Source: Anomaloglossus baeobatrachus | Taxonomy: Eukaryota > Chordata > Amphibia > Anura > Aromobatidae | Length of the DNA: 64,000 bases | Reading direction: 5' to 3' | Assembly (NCBI RefSeq): GCF_048569485.1 | Contig: NC_134358.1 | Span: 217,282,128-217,346,127, forward strand | Part shown: one piece after another, positions 11,736 through 23,304 of the stretch | Layout of the letters: each line of letters starts with the position of its first letter | How positions within the stretch are numbered: position 1 is the stretch's first letter | Notes under the pieces: model-generated | Database searches by the model: none | What the model saw: only the letters and a program-made list of their open reading frames with translations | Told to the model about the DNA's origin: nothing | Program-made: the position numbers and the translations under genes

Positions 11736-12183
11736 TGCGATCAGGGTCACTTGAAGGGAGATTCGGATGCTGGGCCATGAGGGCTTCGCACTCCTTTGCC
11801 AGAGAGGGCCAACCCTATGGCTATCTGTCACACCTCCCACCTTTGTTCCTAGGGAACGTAGCTTCACTGTTACATCTATTCACTAACAAAATCTATCTAA
11901 ATAACATTTCTATGCTTTTTTGCCTTACTTCTCATAAATGACATCTTGCTTAACAGTTTTATACTTGGCATTATACTATTAACACATTAACTGCACATAC
12001 TGTAACAGGTCACACTACACATTACCAAATACAGTTATTACAGCACAATACACTCACACACTCACAATTGACTTTACCAGGCCTCAGTGCTAGGTGGCGC
12101 CGGCCACTGCACAGTCTTCGCTCTGCTACATTGGGGAACCGCATCCTCCTGGAGCAGCACAGTCCATACAATACACACTTGAC
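11736..12183. other. Unassigned, possibly old retroelement debris
   Basis: The region contains a purine/pyrimidine-biased GTCACACCTCCCACCTTTG segment and a GGTGGCGCCGGCC segment, which recall parts of LTR elements. I could not define any terminal repeats. No gene is supported. Confidence 0.3.
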
Positions 12184-12727
12184 ATAATACATATAAATCT
12201 AACAACAATTCCATTATACTAATAAGACAATGGATACAGGAGATTCATGCAATATTGATTCTTTTATTGTGATTATCAAAAATAGAAAATGTGTACATAA
12301 AACAAATTAAGCTGACATTTTTTCAATTGACCTCAAAAATAGCACAAAGTTGCATACAGATTCAATCAAGAAGACAAAAAAACGGGAAAAAAGAAATTAT
12401 TTTCCTCTACAAAAATAATTAGATTAATATTTCTGATGTATATGTAATAAATTTGTAGAAGATATGACCCGCTATTTAGATTAAATTGTACTTATATTCC
12501 AAAAGTTACTACACTGATTATTTATAAAAATTCCATAAATATATTAATATTGTAAGATATTTTGGAAAACAACACTAAATTTTATAGAAAAATTATTTTA
12601 TATGTACAGGAATAATGTGCAAAATGTGCTTTGCCAAAATGTTAGAAAGCAGGCATAATAATCAGAATATGTGCCGCACTAATATCAAATAACCAGTATA
12701 AGCCGATCTGGATATGCTAATTTGACA

Positions 12728-13010
12728 TGCAGCGGGTACGCGAACACATTTGTGACATTGAAAATGCTAAAACTATAGAAGATATCTCCACATTAAAAAC
12801 AATTCCCAGACATTTCTATCAATTCCATGGATGCAACCCCAGGGGTTTAATTTTTTTTACCATTGACCAGATCTCCATGAGTGTTCGCGGTGGAGATCTG
12901 GCCAAAAGACTTGCTCAAATAGAGTGCAAATAAATTTACAGGTTACAAGCTCTTCCTCCATTGGGATTGAATGAAAATTTGGGATTTAGCGCTTTTCTGT
13001 AATGTGCAGT
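12728..13010 (+). pseudogene. C-terminal part of Penelope-type GIY-YIG protein, broken
   Basis: The translated sequence contains RHFYQFHG, then IFFTIDQIS, then VRGGDLAKRLAQIECK and an aromatic IYRLQALPPLGLNEN segment. This order (H-rich, hydrophobic IDxI, RGGDxxKRLxQxExxWIxxL, P-GLNE) matches the region downstream of the GIY-YIG endonuclease in Penelope-like element proteins. The frame is not intact and lacks the reverse transcriptase. Comparison is from memory of the family. Confidence 0.7.
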
Positions 13011-13929
13011 ATCATTATCTCTAGCGATGTTATCCATTGAAGTTTTTTAGGGGTGGGGATATGATTTTAATTTTAATTTTCTTATTTTTCTGTATTTTAA
13101 TTAATTCTTATATATTTTTCTAGCTTACATCATTTTTCCCTCATCCAGAGGGATAATTTTGGGAGAAATTGATAATTAGACCACCTTGCGATAATCTACC
13201 TTGAAGACATAATTCATCTATCCAGACAGTCAACTTTCAGAGAATTATTCCAGCAATTGCTTTGATGTCATATTTTTCACTTTTGATATAAATATATAGT
13301 ATCTTATTATATGTATCTCCAGGTATATATGCCATATTGTATTAATGTAACAATTGGAACAGTACGCCCATTCTGAAAACATCTCTTTCCCTCTGGGTGA
13401 GTGCATGCGTCTGTTCGCAAACTCTGGAGCTTTTTTGATGTGCGCTATTTGTGCATTATTATCAAGGCTCCCATTAGAGGTTTTGCTATACTCATGCATG
13501 CGCTATTTATACCCTTATAATTACACTGGTTTCCTTATAGAGGATGTGCACATGCGTTGATTTACCGACCCTCGGTTCTTTCTTGATGTGCGCTGACTGT
13601 GCGGTATCAGTAAGTTCCACCTTGAGAGGCTTGGCATATCAACGCATGCGCCACAGATACCCTCTTGTGTTTATATTAGGTAATTTGTTTGGTCGCTATG
13701 CGCACACATCCACCGTTAACTTTAGAAGCTTTCAGGTTGTTGCTTGGAAACCGCTTGCGTCATTATGTTAAGCGTGCGGTCCACCTATACAACCAGGGAA
13801 TTTACGTCAGATGTGATGATGCGCATCTTCGTTCACCTGCTTCGGAAGTGACGCGGCTCCCAGCTGACCAGTATCAGATTAACCAGTGTGTACTATATAA
13901 AGCTAGTAATTCCCCCACCACCACATGCT

Positions 13930-13965
13930 CCCTGGAAGAAGCCTGGGAGTGAAACGATCGTCGGG
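13930..13965 (+). ncRNA. Decayed hammerhead-like motif in a Penelope terminus (tentative)
   Basis: CTGGAAGAAG followed by a short G/C stretch and then GTGAAACGATCGTCGG gives a GAAA core, a minimal CG/CG helix III and the GTC that normally follows it. The upstream core is only partly like CTGATGA. Its position just before the end of a Penelope-like element fits the known location of such ribozymes. Confidence 0.35.
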
Positions 13966-14568
13966 GTGGAGAGACAGACTTGAATGCTGTTATACACCAA
14001 CAATCCTCACAATAAAGGTATAATATATAACTTGCTATTTTTTAGGTCAATTGAAAAAATGTCAGCTTAATTCAACAGGATCTAATTTGTCTCTCAATGG
14101 AATGTCTCTGTTTTATGTACACATTTTCTATTTTTGATAATCACAATAAAATAATCAATATTGCATGAATCTTCTGTATCCATTGTCTTATTAGTATAAT
14201 GGAATTGTTGTTAGATTTAGTGCCTGGGTGTCATGACTAAAAGCTGTTTTTGGACTAATTGCGGTATTAATAATACATATAAAACAGTATAAAGCTCAGT
14301 AAGAGTGTGGACAAAATGACCACCTCCTGCAGCTATATTTTGTGTCAATTGTAAAAGGATTCAGCTCCTACCCTGGTACAGCCTATGCACTTATATCAAG
14401 GACTATCTAAAATTCAAAGGAAGGAATTGTACATGCAGCAAGAGATGGAGAGGCAAGACTGATTAAATTCTGGGATAATTTTTAACACATTATCTGCCAT
14501 CCAACCGACAACCTTTTGGCACTGTTCGGCCTTCAGGAGTGTTCTCTCACCACCCTGCTAAGTGGTAC

Positions 14569-15713
14569 TGTGTCACCCCCGCGTCAGCAGCCTGGGGCTG
14601 CTGCTTGGATCCGGATCCGTGGTAGCTCGAGGGGTCTCCGGACCCGGGGGTCGGGGTCACGCAGCCACCCGGAATAAAGTGCGTATTTACAGGGGATGGT
14701 GTGGAAAGTTTGTGACGCCACCCGTGGTGTGTCGTAAGATGTAGTACCACCGCTGCGATTGGAATTACCCGATGGCGATGGTGTGAAACGGTGTGGGCAG
14801 CCAGGTGCTTAACCCCTCGACGAGTAGGGGGGATGCCCTGAGACTCAGTGAGGGTGTCAGGGAGGTGCCGTTGGGATGGTCAAGGACCACTTTAGTACTC
14901 ACTCAGTCCAATAATGCTGACACTGACAACTGTGGTAGACCAAAGTTCTTGATATCGCTGCAGCAGGGAGGGAGCACGCCTGGATCCCGTGCCCGTTGGT
15001 GTTGCTTGTTAGCCTGTGGCCTTTTCCGTGGCACCTTCCTTCTAATTGGTTCCTTTAGCATAGAACTAATCGGGTCCCGCTCACCAGCTTGGCTAACTGG
15101 GTGAGCTTGCTCTCAGGGTTCACGCTTGTGATTTTCTGGACTATATAGTGGGAAAGTTCTATCCCGCTCGTTGCGCTAGTACCCCGATTTTGGAGCGGGT
15201 GGAGAACGGATCTTGAAGGCTCCGTCCTCGTCAGGTAAATTACCAGGACGCCTGAAGCTACTTCCTGGCCTAGGGTCCATGTACCCCGTCGTGCCCTGGC
15301 TCCTGCCCGGTGATTACACAAGGCCACCGGCTGTCCTCCTCAACAATCCATGCCCCTTGTCATGATCCCCTGCGACCGGGGTCCACCTCCTACCAGGCCC
15401 AGACCAACGTCTGCCACCTAGTAGTAACAAGGAGCCCAGCTCCTGACCTCTCTTCTCGGGAGTCACTACTCAACTGTCTCCTGACACTCCTGACCTCCCC
15501 TTAACCAACCCCCCCAAGTGGCCACCCCTATTCCCTTCAGGTTAGCCACTGGTGTGTCTCGTGGGTGTGGTGCAGAATGTTTCTAGGATTTTGATTAGCT
15601 TGTTCTTAGCAACACCAAAGGTTAGGGACCCATAACCAAGGAGGAGGTGGATACTGTGCAGAAGGGCAGATTGCACAATACCCTGTGACGACTTGATAGG
15701 CCAGGGCATCACA
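14569..15713 (-). repeat. LTR 1 of the triple-LTR element
   Basis: It begins TGTGTCACCCCCGCG and ends GGGCATCACA on the + strand, so it is bounded by TG..CA on either strand. It differs from the second LTR by a few percent by eye, including the region near 14590. Confidence 0.85.
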
Positions 15714-16393
15714 TTCCCCCTTGGTTAAACGTAGTTTGTCCCCGAGCTACAGGACACCAGAGGTTTATTTTTTTTATTTTGAAAACTGTAGGAAAAGGTA
15801 AGAAAAAGGTTAACATTTTTATTTACATTTTCATCCCACGCAGGGGAGGCTTGTCACTTAAGCGTTACTAACTGTTTTAAAGAGTTCATCTCCTCAACGA
15901 TGAGACGCTACCGGTTTCAGTGGTAGTGGACACTCAACCTGCTCCGTTGCAGCCTCTACCCACGACAGTCCAGTCCCAGTGTCCCGGATCCCATTAACTC
16001 GCCACCCAAACAACCTGACCCGCTGCATAACTATGGTGGGTCCGTGACCAGGTTAAGGTCTCCGGCGTTGTGTTAGACGACTCTGGTGGGCACAGGAGGT
16101 GCAACTATATAAAAAACACGAGTTTGTGTTGGTCACGCCAGTCCTGTGACCGTGGTCCATGTTTACTAAATATAAAAACTTAACGGAGTCCATGTACCGG
16201 GTGTACACATTTTAGCAATCTACTAGCAAATCTGGTTATTTTCACTTGGCTCATTAAAACTGGTTAATTAGGCACTCAATTACTAACATCTCTATATGAA
16301 AAATAACAAACTGTGAAAAACAATAAACGAAAGCACCGATACCTAACATTTCTATGGCATCGTTAAACTATTGGTACTTCAACATTTTTCAAA

Positions 16394-16680
16394 TTACTGG
16401 TACCACTCACTGGGAGGCTGGTAGTCAACAGCAGCAGCTGGCAAAACTTGCTCATTCACCATAGCGAGCCATTTCATATCGAAAGCGTACCAGCCCCGCT
16501 CACTCCAGTGCCGTGTGTAAGTGACTACTTCCCCTGGCTCCAGATTACGGCCCGGGTGATCCATCGGGAGATGCTGCTCGATATCTCTTCGAGCTACAAA
16601 GACTTCATCGGGGAGACTCGCTTCCCAGAGGAAACCCCACCCCTTCTCAGGGCTGAAGCGCCACACGAGGCGCCTTCATT
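16394..16680 (-). CDS. Cold-shock-domain-like frame in LTR element, body copy 1
   Basis: The minus-strand frame translates to about 95 codons. In order it contains WRFSPEKGWGFLW, then DEVFVARRDI, then NLEPGEVVTY, then GWYAFDMKWL, and ends PPSEWYQ. Cold-shock domains have the same succession: a WFN..KGYGFI RNP1-type strand, a DVFVHxxxI RNP2-type strand, a LxxGExVxF turn and a final A..V strand. I infer a small single-strand nucleic-acid-binding fold. The length (about 70 residues for the fold) is right. How the frame is translated is not evident, and no gag or pol lies beside it. It belongs to a fossil LTR element. A chance resemblance is unlikely, because the same frame is seen again in an independent element at 28.8-29.1 kb. 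Confidence 0.6.
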
Positions 16681-17254
16681 GCGGCCCTCGAACACGAAAA
16701 GGTGGCTTTCCTCAGATTTTGTTTCTCCCTCTGTGTACAGGCAACGATCTCCCGCTGCCGCTGGTCTGGAGTTGTCATCGCTGGTGTCAGCTGTCGCTGG
16801 CTTCGGGTTGCTATTTCTGCTTGCAACTGCTGGTGATGTCATTCCCAGTAAGGGGCGTTAGCGTTCGGCCTCAGCTCCCTAGCTGTCTCTGGTTTAATTT
16901 GGACTCTTGCGGTCCCAACAGCCATTGGTATGCCGCGCGGCAGTGAAACCGGTGGATCTTTAGGTTCCACTTCTGCATCTGTAGATGGAAGACTGACTGC
17001 TCCACAGCCGGGGTTGCAGGGTCCGGGTGCTCCGCCACTGAGAACGGGCCTGGTGATGCGGCCGGTTCTGGTCTGGCCAGGGTCCAGATGACCGCTGTCA
17101 TGACAGGGATGAGGGACAGCACTGTGGTTTCTGCAGCTGGAGCTTTGTTTAAAGGCACCGAAGGTTCAACTGCCGGGATTGGTGTGGGCAGCTCGGCGTC
17201 CGCCGAGAACGGGGTAGGTGACGGTGTAGGGCTCACCGCGAGCGGGGGCGGTCC

Positions 17255-17506
17255 CTATCCCTCAGTCGCTGTGGCCGGATTTGGGCAATCAATAGGGACT
17301 GAGTAACTGATTACCCTCTCTTCATGTGGGATTTCAATCTCACGGGCTCGCACCACCATCGCCAGGCTCCTCATCTCTTCCCTCCAGTGGTATAAGATGA
17401 ACAGGAACTGCGTCCGCATTCTCCTGCACAGCTGCTCTGTCTCTTCCTCTATCCAAGACGCGATTCCGGGAACAGCACGCTCCGGTGACCAGTCCCGCTC
17501 CGCCAT
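17255..17506 (-). CDS. Small helical reading frame in LTR element, body copy 1
   Basis: An 83-codon frame opens with an ATG on the minus strand shortly after the primer-binding region. It reads MAERDWSPE, then SWIEEETEQLCRRMRTQF, then REEMRSLAMVVRAREIE, a charged, helix-prone sequence. I do not recognise a family. A similarly charged helical stretch lies upstream of the cold-shock-like frame in the related element (about 29140-29300 minus strand). It could be the remnant of a gag-like or adaptor region. Confidence that it is a real part of the element is moderate; function is unknown. Confidence 0.45.
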   Translation of the reverse strand: MAERDWSPERAVPGIASWIEEETEQLCRRMRTQFLFILYHWREEMRSLAMVVRAREIEIPHEERVISYSVPIDCPNPATATEG

Positions 17507-17817
17507 CTTTCCTATGTGTCATCCAGGAACGTTATGGCAGAGTCCTGGCGTCCCTGCTTTTCCTCCGCTGTGGTTACATTCTAGCACGCCCCCTCGGTTT
17601 TCACTCAGCACTCTTTCGCGCGCTGTGGCCCTCTGGGAACTTCCAGTTCCGGCCTCACATGCAGGACGAAGAGCGGGGCTTCTTCTTCGCGCACTTTCAC
17701 GGGGAAGATGGCGTTTTGGCACGAAAAGATGGTGGAAAATGGCGGAATTGGCGGGAAAAGGAATCTTGACTCGCAGTTTTCGGCTCTAAGGCGCATGTCA
17801 CCCAGGTAAGTGGGTCC

Positions 17818-17854
17818 TGCTCGGATCCTGTTCGTGGCGCCAAAGTTTCCAGGA
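17818..17854 (-). promoter_or_regulatory. Primer-binding-site-like sequence
   Basis: Reading the minus strand just inside LTR 2 (the 5' LTR of body copy 1), TTTGGCGCCACGAACAGG occurs about 10 bp from the LTR end. TGGCGCC(N)nGAACAGG is the form expected for a tRNA-primed minus-strand start in LTR elements. An equivalent lies next to LTR 3 (about 21097-21133). Confidence 0.7.
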
Positions 17855-18992
17855 TGTGTCGCCCCCGCGTCAGCAGCCTGCCACTGCTGCTCGGATCCGG
17901 ATCCATGGTGGCTTGAGGGGTCTCCGGACCCGGGGTCGGGGTCGCGCGGCCACCCGGAATAAAGGAGGGTATTTACAGGGGATGGTGTTGAAAGTTCGTG
18001 ACGCCATCCGTGGTGTGTGGTAAGATGGAGTACCACCGCTGTGATTGGGAGTACCCGGTGGCGATGGTGTGGGCAGCCAGGTGTTTAACCCCTCCACGAG
18101 TAGGGGGGATGCCCCTGGCTCGGTGAGGGTGTCGGGGAGGTGCCGTTGGGACGGTCAAGGACCACTTTAGTACTCACTCAGTCCAATAACGCTGACACCG
18201 TCAACTGTGGTAAACCAAAGTTCTTGATATCGCTGCAGCAGGGAGGGAGCACGCCTGGATCCCGTGCCCGTTGGTGTTGCTTGTTAGCTTGTGGCCTTTT
18301 CTGTGGCACCTTCCTTCTAATCGGTTCCTTTAGCATAGAACTAATCGGGTCCCGCTCACAAGTATGGCTAACTGGGTGAACTTGCTCTCAGGGTTCACGC
18401 TTGGGGTTTTTCTGGACTATATAGTGGGAAAGTCCTATCCCCCTGGTTGCGCTAGTACCCCGATTTTGGAGCGGGTGGAGAACGGATCTTGAAGGCTCCG
18501 TCCTCGTCGGGTAAATTACCAGGACGCCTGAAGCTACTTCCTAGCCTAGGGTCCACGTACCCCGTCGTGCCCTGGCCCCTGCCCGGTGATTACACAAGGC
18601 CACCGGCTGTCCTCCTCGACAGTCCGTGCCCCTTGTCACGATCCCCTGCGACCGGGGTCCAGCTCCTACCAAGCCCAGACCAACGTCTGCCACCTAGTAG
18701 TAACAAGGAGCCTAGCTCCTGACCTCTCCTCTCGAGAGTCACTACTCAACTAACTGTCACCTGACACTTGTGGCCACCCCTTAACCAACCCCCCAAGTGG
18801 CCACCCCTATTCCCTTCAGGCTAGCCACTGGTGTGTCTCGTGGGTGTGGTGCAGAGTGTTTCTAGGATTTTGATTAGCTTGTTCTTAGCAACACCAAAGG
18901 TTAGGGACCCGTAACCAAGGAGGAGGTGGATACTGTGCAGAAGGGCAGATTGCACAATACCCTGTGACGACTTGATAGGCCAGGGCATCACA
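17855..18992 (-). repeat. LTR 2 (shared middle LTR)
   Basis: It is bounded by TGTGTCGCCC and GGGCATCACA. It is shared between the two bodies, as expected if the block arose by recombination between LTRs or by tandem integration. Confidence 0.85.
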
Positions 18993-19672
18993 TTCCCCCT
19001 TGGTTAAACGTAGTTTGTCCCCGAGCTACAGGACACCAGAGGTTTATTTTTTTTATTTTGAAAACTGTAGGAAAAGGTAAGAAAAAGGTTAACATTTTTA
19101 TTTACATTTTCATCCCACGCAGGGGAGGCTTGTCACTTAAACGTTACTAACTGTTTTAAAGAGTTCATCTCCTCAACGATGAGACGCTACCGGTTTCAGT
19201 GGTAGTGGACACTCAACCTGCACCGTTGCAGCCTCTACCCACGACAGTCCAGTCCCAGTGTCCCGGATCCCATTAACTCGCCACCCAAACAACCTGACAC
19301 GCTGCATAACTATGGTGGGTCCGTGACCAGGTTAAGGTCTCCGGCGTTGTGTTAGACGACTCTGGTGGGCACAGGAGGTGCAACTATATACAAAACACGA
19401 GTTTGTGTTGGTCACGCCAGTCCTGTGACCGTGGTCCATGTTTACTAAATATAAAAACTTAACGGAGTCCATGTACCGGGTGTACACATTTTAGCAATCT
19501 ACTAGCAAATCTCGTTATTTTCACTTGGCTCATTAAAACTGGTTAATTAGGCACTCAATTACTAACATCTCTATATGAAAAATAACAAACTGTGAAAAAC
19601 AATAAACGAAAGCACCGATACCTAACATTTCTATGGCATCGTTAAACTATTGGTACTTCAACATTTTTCAAA

Positions 19673-19959
19673 TTACTGGTACCACTCACTGGGAGGCTGG
19701 TAGTCAACAGCAGCAGCTGGCACAACTTGCTCATTCACCATAGCGAGCCATTTCACATCGAGAGCGTACCAGCCCCGCTCACTCCAGTGCCGTGTGTAAG
19801 TGACTACTTCCCCTGGCTCCAGATTACGGCCCGGGTGATCCATCGGGAGATGCTGCTCGATATCTCTTCGAGCTACAAAGACTTCATCGGGGAGACTCAC
19901 TTCCCAGAGGAAACCCCACCCCTTCTCAGGGCTGAAGCGCCACACGAGGCGCCTTCATT
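19673..19959 (-). CDS. Cold-shock-domain-like frame in LTR element, body copy 2
   Basis: This is the duplicate of the frame at 16394-16680, 3279 bp downstream, with only a few residue differences (for example FLWEVSLP and WYALDVKWL). It retains the KGWGFL and EVFVARRDI segments. Because it is part of a recent tandem duplication it is not independent evidence of selection. Confidence 0.58.
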
Positions 19960-20533
19960 GCGGCCTTCGAACACGAAAAGGTGGCTTTCCTCAGATTTTG
20001 TTTCTCCCTCTGTGTACAGGCAACGATCTCCCGCTGCCGCTAGTCTGGAGTTGTCATCGCTGGTGTCAGCTGTCGCTGGCTTCGGGTTGCTATTTCTGCT
20101 TGCAACTGCTGGTGATGTCATTCCCAGTAGGGGGCGTTAGCGTTCGGCCTCAGCTCCTTAGCTGTCTCTGGTTTCATTTGGACTCTTGCGGCCCTAACAG
20201 CCATTGGTATGCCGCGCGGCAGTGGAACCAGTGGATCTTTAGGTTCCACTTCTGCATCTGTAGATGGAAGACTGACTGCTCCACAGCCGGGGTTGCAGGG
20301 TCCGGGTGCTCCGCCACTGAGAACGGGCCTGGTGATGCGGCCGGTTCTGGTCCGGCCAGGGTCCAGATGACCGCTGTCATGACAGGGATGAGGGACAGCA
20401 CTGTGGTTTCTGCAGCTGGAGCTTTGTTTAAAGGCACCGAAGGTTCCACTGCCGGGATTGGTGGGGGCAGCTCGGCGTCCGCCGAGGACGGGGTAGGTGA
20501 CGGTGTAGGGCTCACCGCGAGCGGGGGCGGTCC

Positions 20534-20785
20534 CTATCCCTCAGTCGCTGTGGCCGAATTTGGGCAATCAATAGGGACTGAGTAACTGATTACCCTCTCT
20601 TCATGTGGGATTTCAATCTCACGGGCTCGCACCACCATCGCCAGGCTCCTCATCTCTTCCCTCCAGTGGTATAAGATGAACAGGAACTGCGTCCGCATTC
20701 TCCTGCACAGCTGTTCTGTCTCTTCCTCTATCCAAGACGCGGTTCCGGGAACAGCACGCTCCGGTGACCAGTCCCGCTCCGCCAT
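20534..20785 (-). CDS. Small helical reading frame in LTR element, body copy 2
   Basis: This is the duplicate of the 83-codon frame at 17255-17506. It has the same length and only a couple of substitutions. Function is not recognised. Confidence 0.42.
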   Translation of the reverse strand: MAERDWSPERAVPGTASWIEEETEQLCRRMRTQFLFILYHWREEMRSLAMVVRAREIEIPHEERVISYSVPIDCPNSATATEG

Positions 20786-21133
20786 CTTTCCTATGTGTCA
20801 TCCAGGAACATTATGGCAGAGTCCTGGCGTCCCTGCTTTTCCTCCGCTGTGGTTACATTCTAGCACACCCCCTCGGTTTTCACTCAGCACTCTTTCGCAC
20901 GCTGTGGCCCTCTGGGAACTTCCAGTTCCGGCCTCACATGCAGGACGAAGGGCGGGGCTTCTTCTTCGCGCACTTTCACGGGGAAGATGGCGTTTTGGCA
21001 TGAAAAGATGGTGGAAAATGGCGGAATTGGCGGGAAAAGGAATCTTGACTCGCAGTTTTCGGCTCTAAGGCGCATGTCACCGAGGTAAGTGGGTCCTGCT
21101 CGGATCCTGTTCGTGGCGCCAAAGTTTCCAGGA

Positions 21134-22180
21134 TGTGTCGCCCCCGCGTCAGCAGCCTGCCACTGCTGCTCGGATCCGGATCCATGGTGGCTTGAGGAGT
21201 CTCCGGACCCGGGGTCGGGGTCGCGCGGCCACCCGGAATAAAGGAGGGTATTTACAGGGGATGGTGTTGAAAGTTCGTGATGCCATCCGTGGTGTGTGGT
21301 AAGATGGAGTACCACCGCTGTGATTGGGAGTACCCAGTGGCGATGGTGTGGGCAGCCAGGTGTTTAACCCCTCCACGAGTAGGGGGGATGCCCCTGGCTC
21401 GGTGAGGGTGTCGGGGAGGTGCCGTTGGGACGGTCAGGGACCACTTTAGTACTCACTCAGTCCAATAACGCTGACACCGTCAACTGTGGTAAACCAAAGT
21501 CCTTGATATCGCTGCAGCAGGGAGGGAGCACGCCTGGATCCCGTGCCCGTTGGTGTTGCTTGTTAGCCTGTGGCTTTTTCTGTGGCACCTTCCTTCTAAT
21601 CGGTTCCTTTAGCATAGAACTAATCTGGTCCCGCTCACCAGTATGGCTAACTGGGTGAACTTGCTCTCAGGGTTCACGCTTGGGGTTTTTCTGGACTATA
21701 TAGTGGGAAAGTCCTATCCCCCTCATTGCGCTAGTACCCCGATTTTGGAGCGGGTGGAGAACAGATCTTGAAGGCTCCATCCTCGTCGGGTAAATTACCA
21801 GGACGCCTGAAGCTACTTCCTAGCCTAGGGTCCACGTACCCCGTCGTGCCCTGGCCCCTGCCCGGTGATTACGTCTGCCACCTAGTAGTAACAAGGAGCC
21901 TAGCTCCTGACCTCTCCTCTCGAGAGTCACTACTCAACTAACTGTCTCCTGACACTTGTGGCCACCCTTTAACCAACCCCCCAAGTGGCCACCCCTATTC
22001 TCTTCAGGCTAGCCACTGGTGTGTCTCGTGGGTGTGGTGCAGAGTGTTTCTAGGATTTTGATTAGCTTGTTCTTAGCAACACCAAAAGTCAGGGACCCGT
22101 AACCAAGGAGGAGGTGGATACTGTGCAGAAGAGCAGATTTCACATTACCCTGTGATGACCTAATAGGCCAGGCCGTCACA
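21134..22180 (-). repeat. LTR 3 of the triple-LTR element
   Basis: It begins TGTGTCGCCC and ends GGCCGTCACA. At 1047 bp it is about 90-100 bp shorter than the other two LTRs. Confidence 0.85.
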
Positions 22181-22189
22181 GTACAATAA

Positions 22190-22503
22190 GGCCTTGTGCC
22201 CACAGGGCTTTTTTCCCTTGCTTTTTTGAATTGATAAAAAGCAAGTAAAAAGCATCCCTGCAAAGTCTATGAGAATCGTGACTTGCTGTGCCCATTTTGC
22301 TTCTTTTTTTCCTTGCTTTTATTGTTGCTGAAAAAAAAGCATCATGTCAATTGTTTCTACTTTTTTTTCCCTATCTCAGTAGAAAAGAAGCATTAAAAAA
22401 GCATGAAAATAAGCAAATAAAGCATGAAAAAAGCAGCTTTTTTCCTGCCAAGACATGCTTTTTTTTGTGCTGAAAAAAAAGCACTGTGGGTCCATAGCCT
22501 AAG
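22190..22503. mobile_element. MITE, AAGGCCTTGTGCCCACAG ends
   Basis: Imperfect inverted termini AAGGCCTTGTGCCCACAG (left) and CACTGTGGGTCCATAGCCT (right) bound a 314-bp unit. The interior is full of AAAAGCAA/TTGCTTTT words, mutually inverted. There is no coding part. It lies directly beside the right target duplication of the LTR element. Confidence 0.65.
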
Positions 22504-23304
22504 GTTGGTATGAACATTTTTTGTGTACTTATGCAGCAAGGCACAGCAGCACGATCACTTTACTGTCCCTTACCGCACGTCACCTCTTACTAATCTTTCC
22601 CTGGAGCAGGAAATAGATGGGAGGTGACGTGGGGTCATCTGGCCAGCACTTGCGCAGAACGGTGGAGGTAGAGGGGAAAGCGCGGGCATGAGATTATGGG
22701 CGGGTACTTGCTGATGACAATCACAGCGCCGCCCATAATCTCTTGCCTGCGCACACGTCACCAGCGGTCACACTGTGCTAAGTGCTCAGTCCCGTGAGAC
22801 TGGCACTGGGCATGCGCGGGGACCGCAGGAGCACTGGGCGGTGTCATCAGCTATGGAAAGGAGCGATTGGGGATGGCATTAAGGACCAGGAGGGAGAATA
22901 ATGGACGCCAGAAAGCCCGCCCCCGTGACTATAAAAAAAGATTTGCATAGGAAAAGGTAAGACTTTATAAAGTCCACGGATGGTCTATGCATAGTGTGTT
23001 ATGTGTATGTAAACTGTGTAAAATGTAAGTGTAATGTATAATGTGTGTGTAAATTGTATAAAAATCCACCAGGTGGCACCTGGATGGGTAGGGAGAGAGA
23101 AATGGGAGGAGAGTAGGTTAGATATAAGGGAGAGACAGGAAGTAGGAAACAGGAGAGTGGGACTGAGAAGATGTAGTGTGAGGATGTCCCTGAAGTGGGA
23201 TCCGGACCTTAAGGATCATCCCTGCGACTGCGAAGCGCGTGTTCCAGAATGAATGGCGGAACCGCTTCCCCAATGTAGAGGGGTCTAGTCTGGTAGTCGG
23301 GGGC
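22504..23304. other. Unassigned stretch with an inverted repeat
   Basis: ATGAGATTATGGGCGG near 22690 and CCGCCCATAATCTCTTG near 22730 form a stem, probably part of another non-autonomous element. An ATTTGCAT octamer follows a TATAAA-like run near 22930, but nothing downstream makes it a credible promoter. No gene is supported. Confidence 0.4.

Larger units (their letters stand above)
12198..14269 (+). mobile_element. Penelope-like element, 5'-truncated copy
   Basis: The unit is bounded by a 14-bp direct repeat, ATAATACATATAAA, at 12184-12197 and 14270-14283. The left end (12198-12335) is an inverted copy of part of the right end (about 14043-14216), the inverted-terminus arrangement described for Penelope-like retroelements. 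Between the arms lie the end of an endonuclease reading frame (about 12728-13010), an untranslated section, and a hammerhead-like motif near 13930. The reverse transcriptase is absent and the remaining frame is broken. The clean target duplication suggests moderate age. Confidence 0.75.
14569..22180 (-). mobile_element. Non-autonomous LTR retroelement, fossil, LTR-body-LTR-body-LTR
   Basis: Three LTRs (14569-15713, 17855-18992, 21134-22180) separate two bodies of 2141 bp (15714-17854 and 18993-21133). The outer flanks carry the same 4-bp GTAC (14565-14568 and 22181-22184), so the whole triple-LTR block sits in one insertion site. Orientation is minus: reading that strand, LTRs run TG..CA, a primer-binding-like TGGCGCCACGAACAGGAT follows an LTR end, and a purine tract AACCAAGGGGGAA precedes the next LTR. 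Neither body shows gag, protease, reverse transcriptase or integrase; each has a small helical frame and a cold-shock-like frame. The third LTR is shorter. The body copies are nearly identical by eye, so the duplication is young. The element cannot move by its own proteins and is described as a fossil. Confidence 0.88.
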
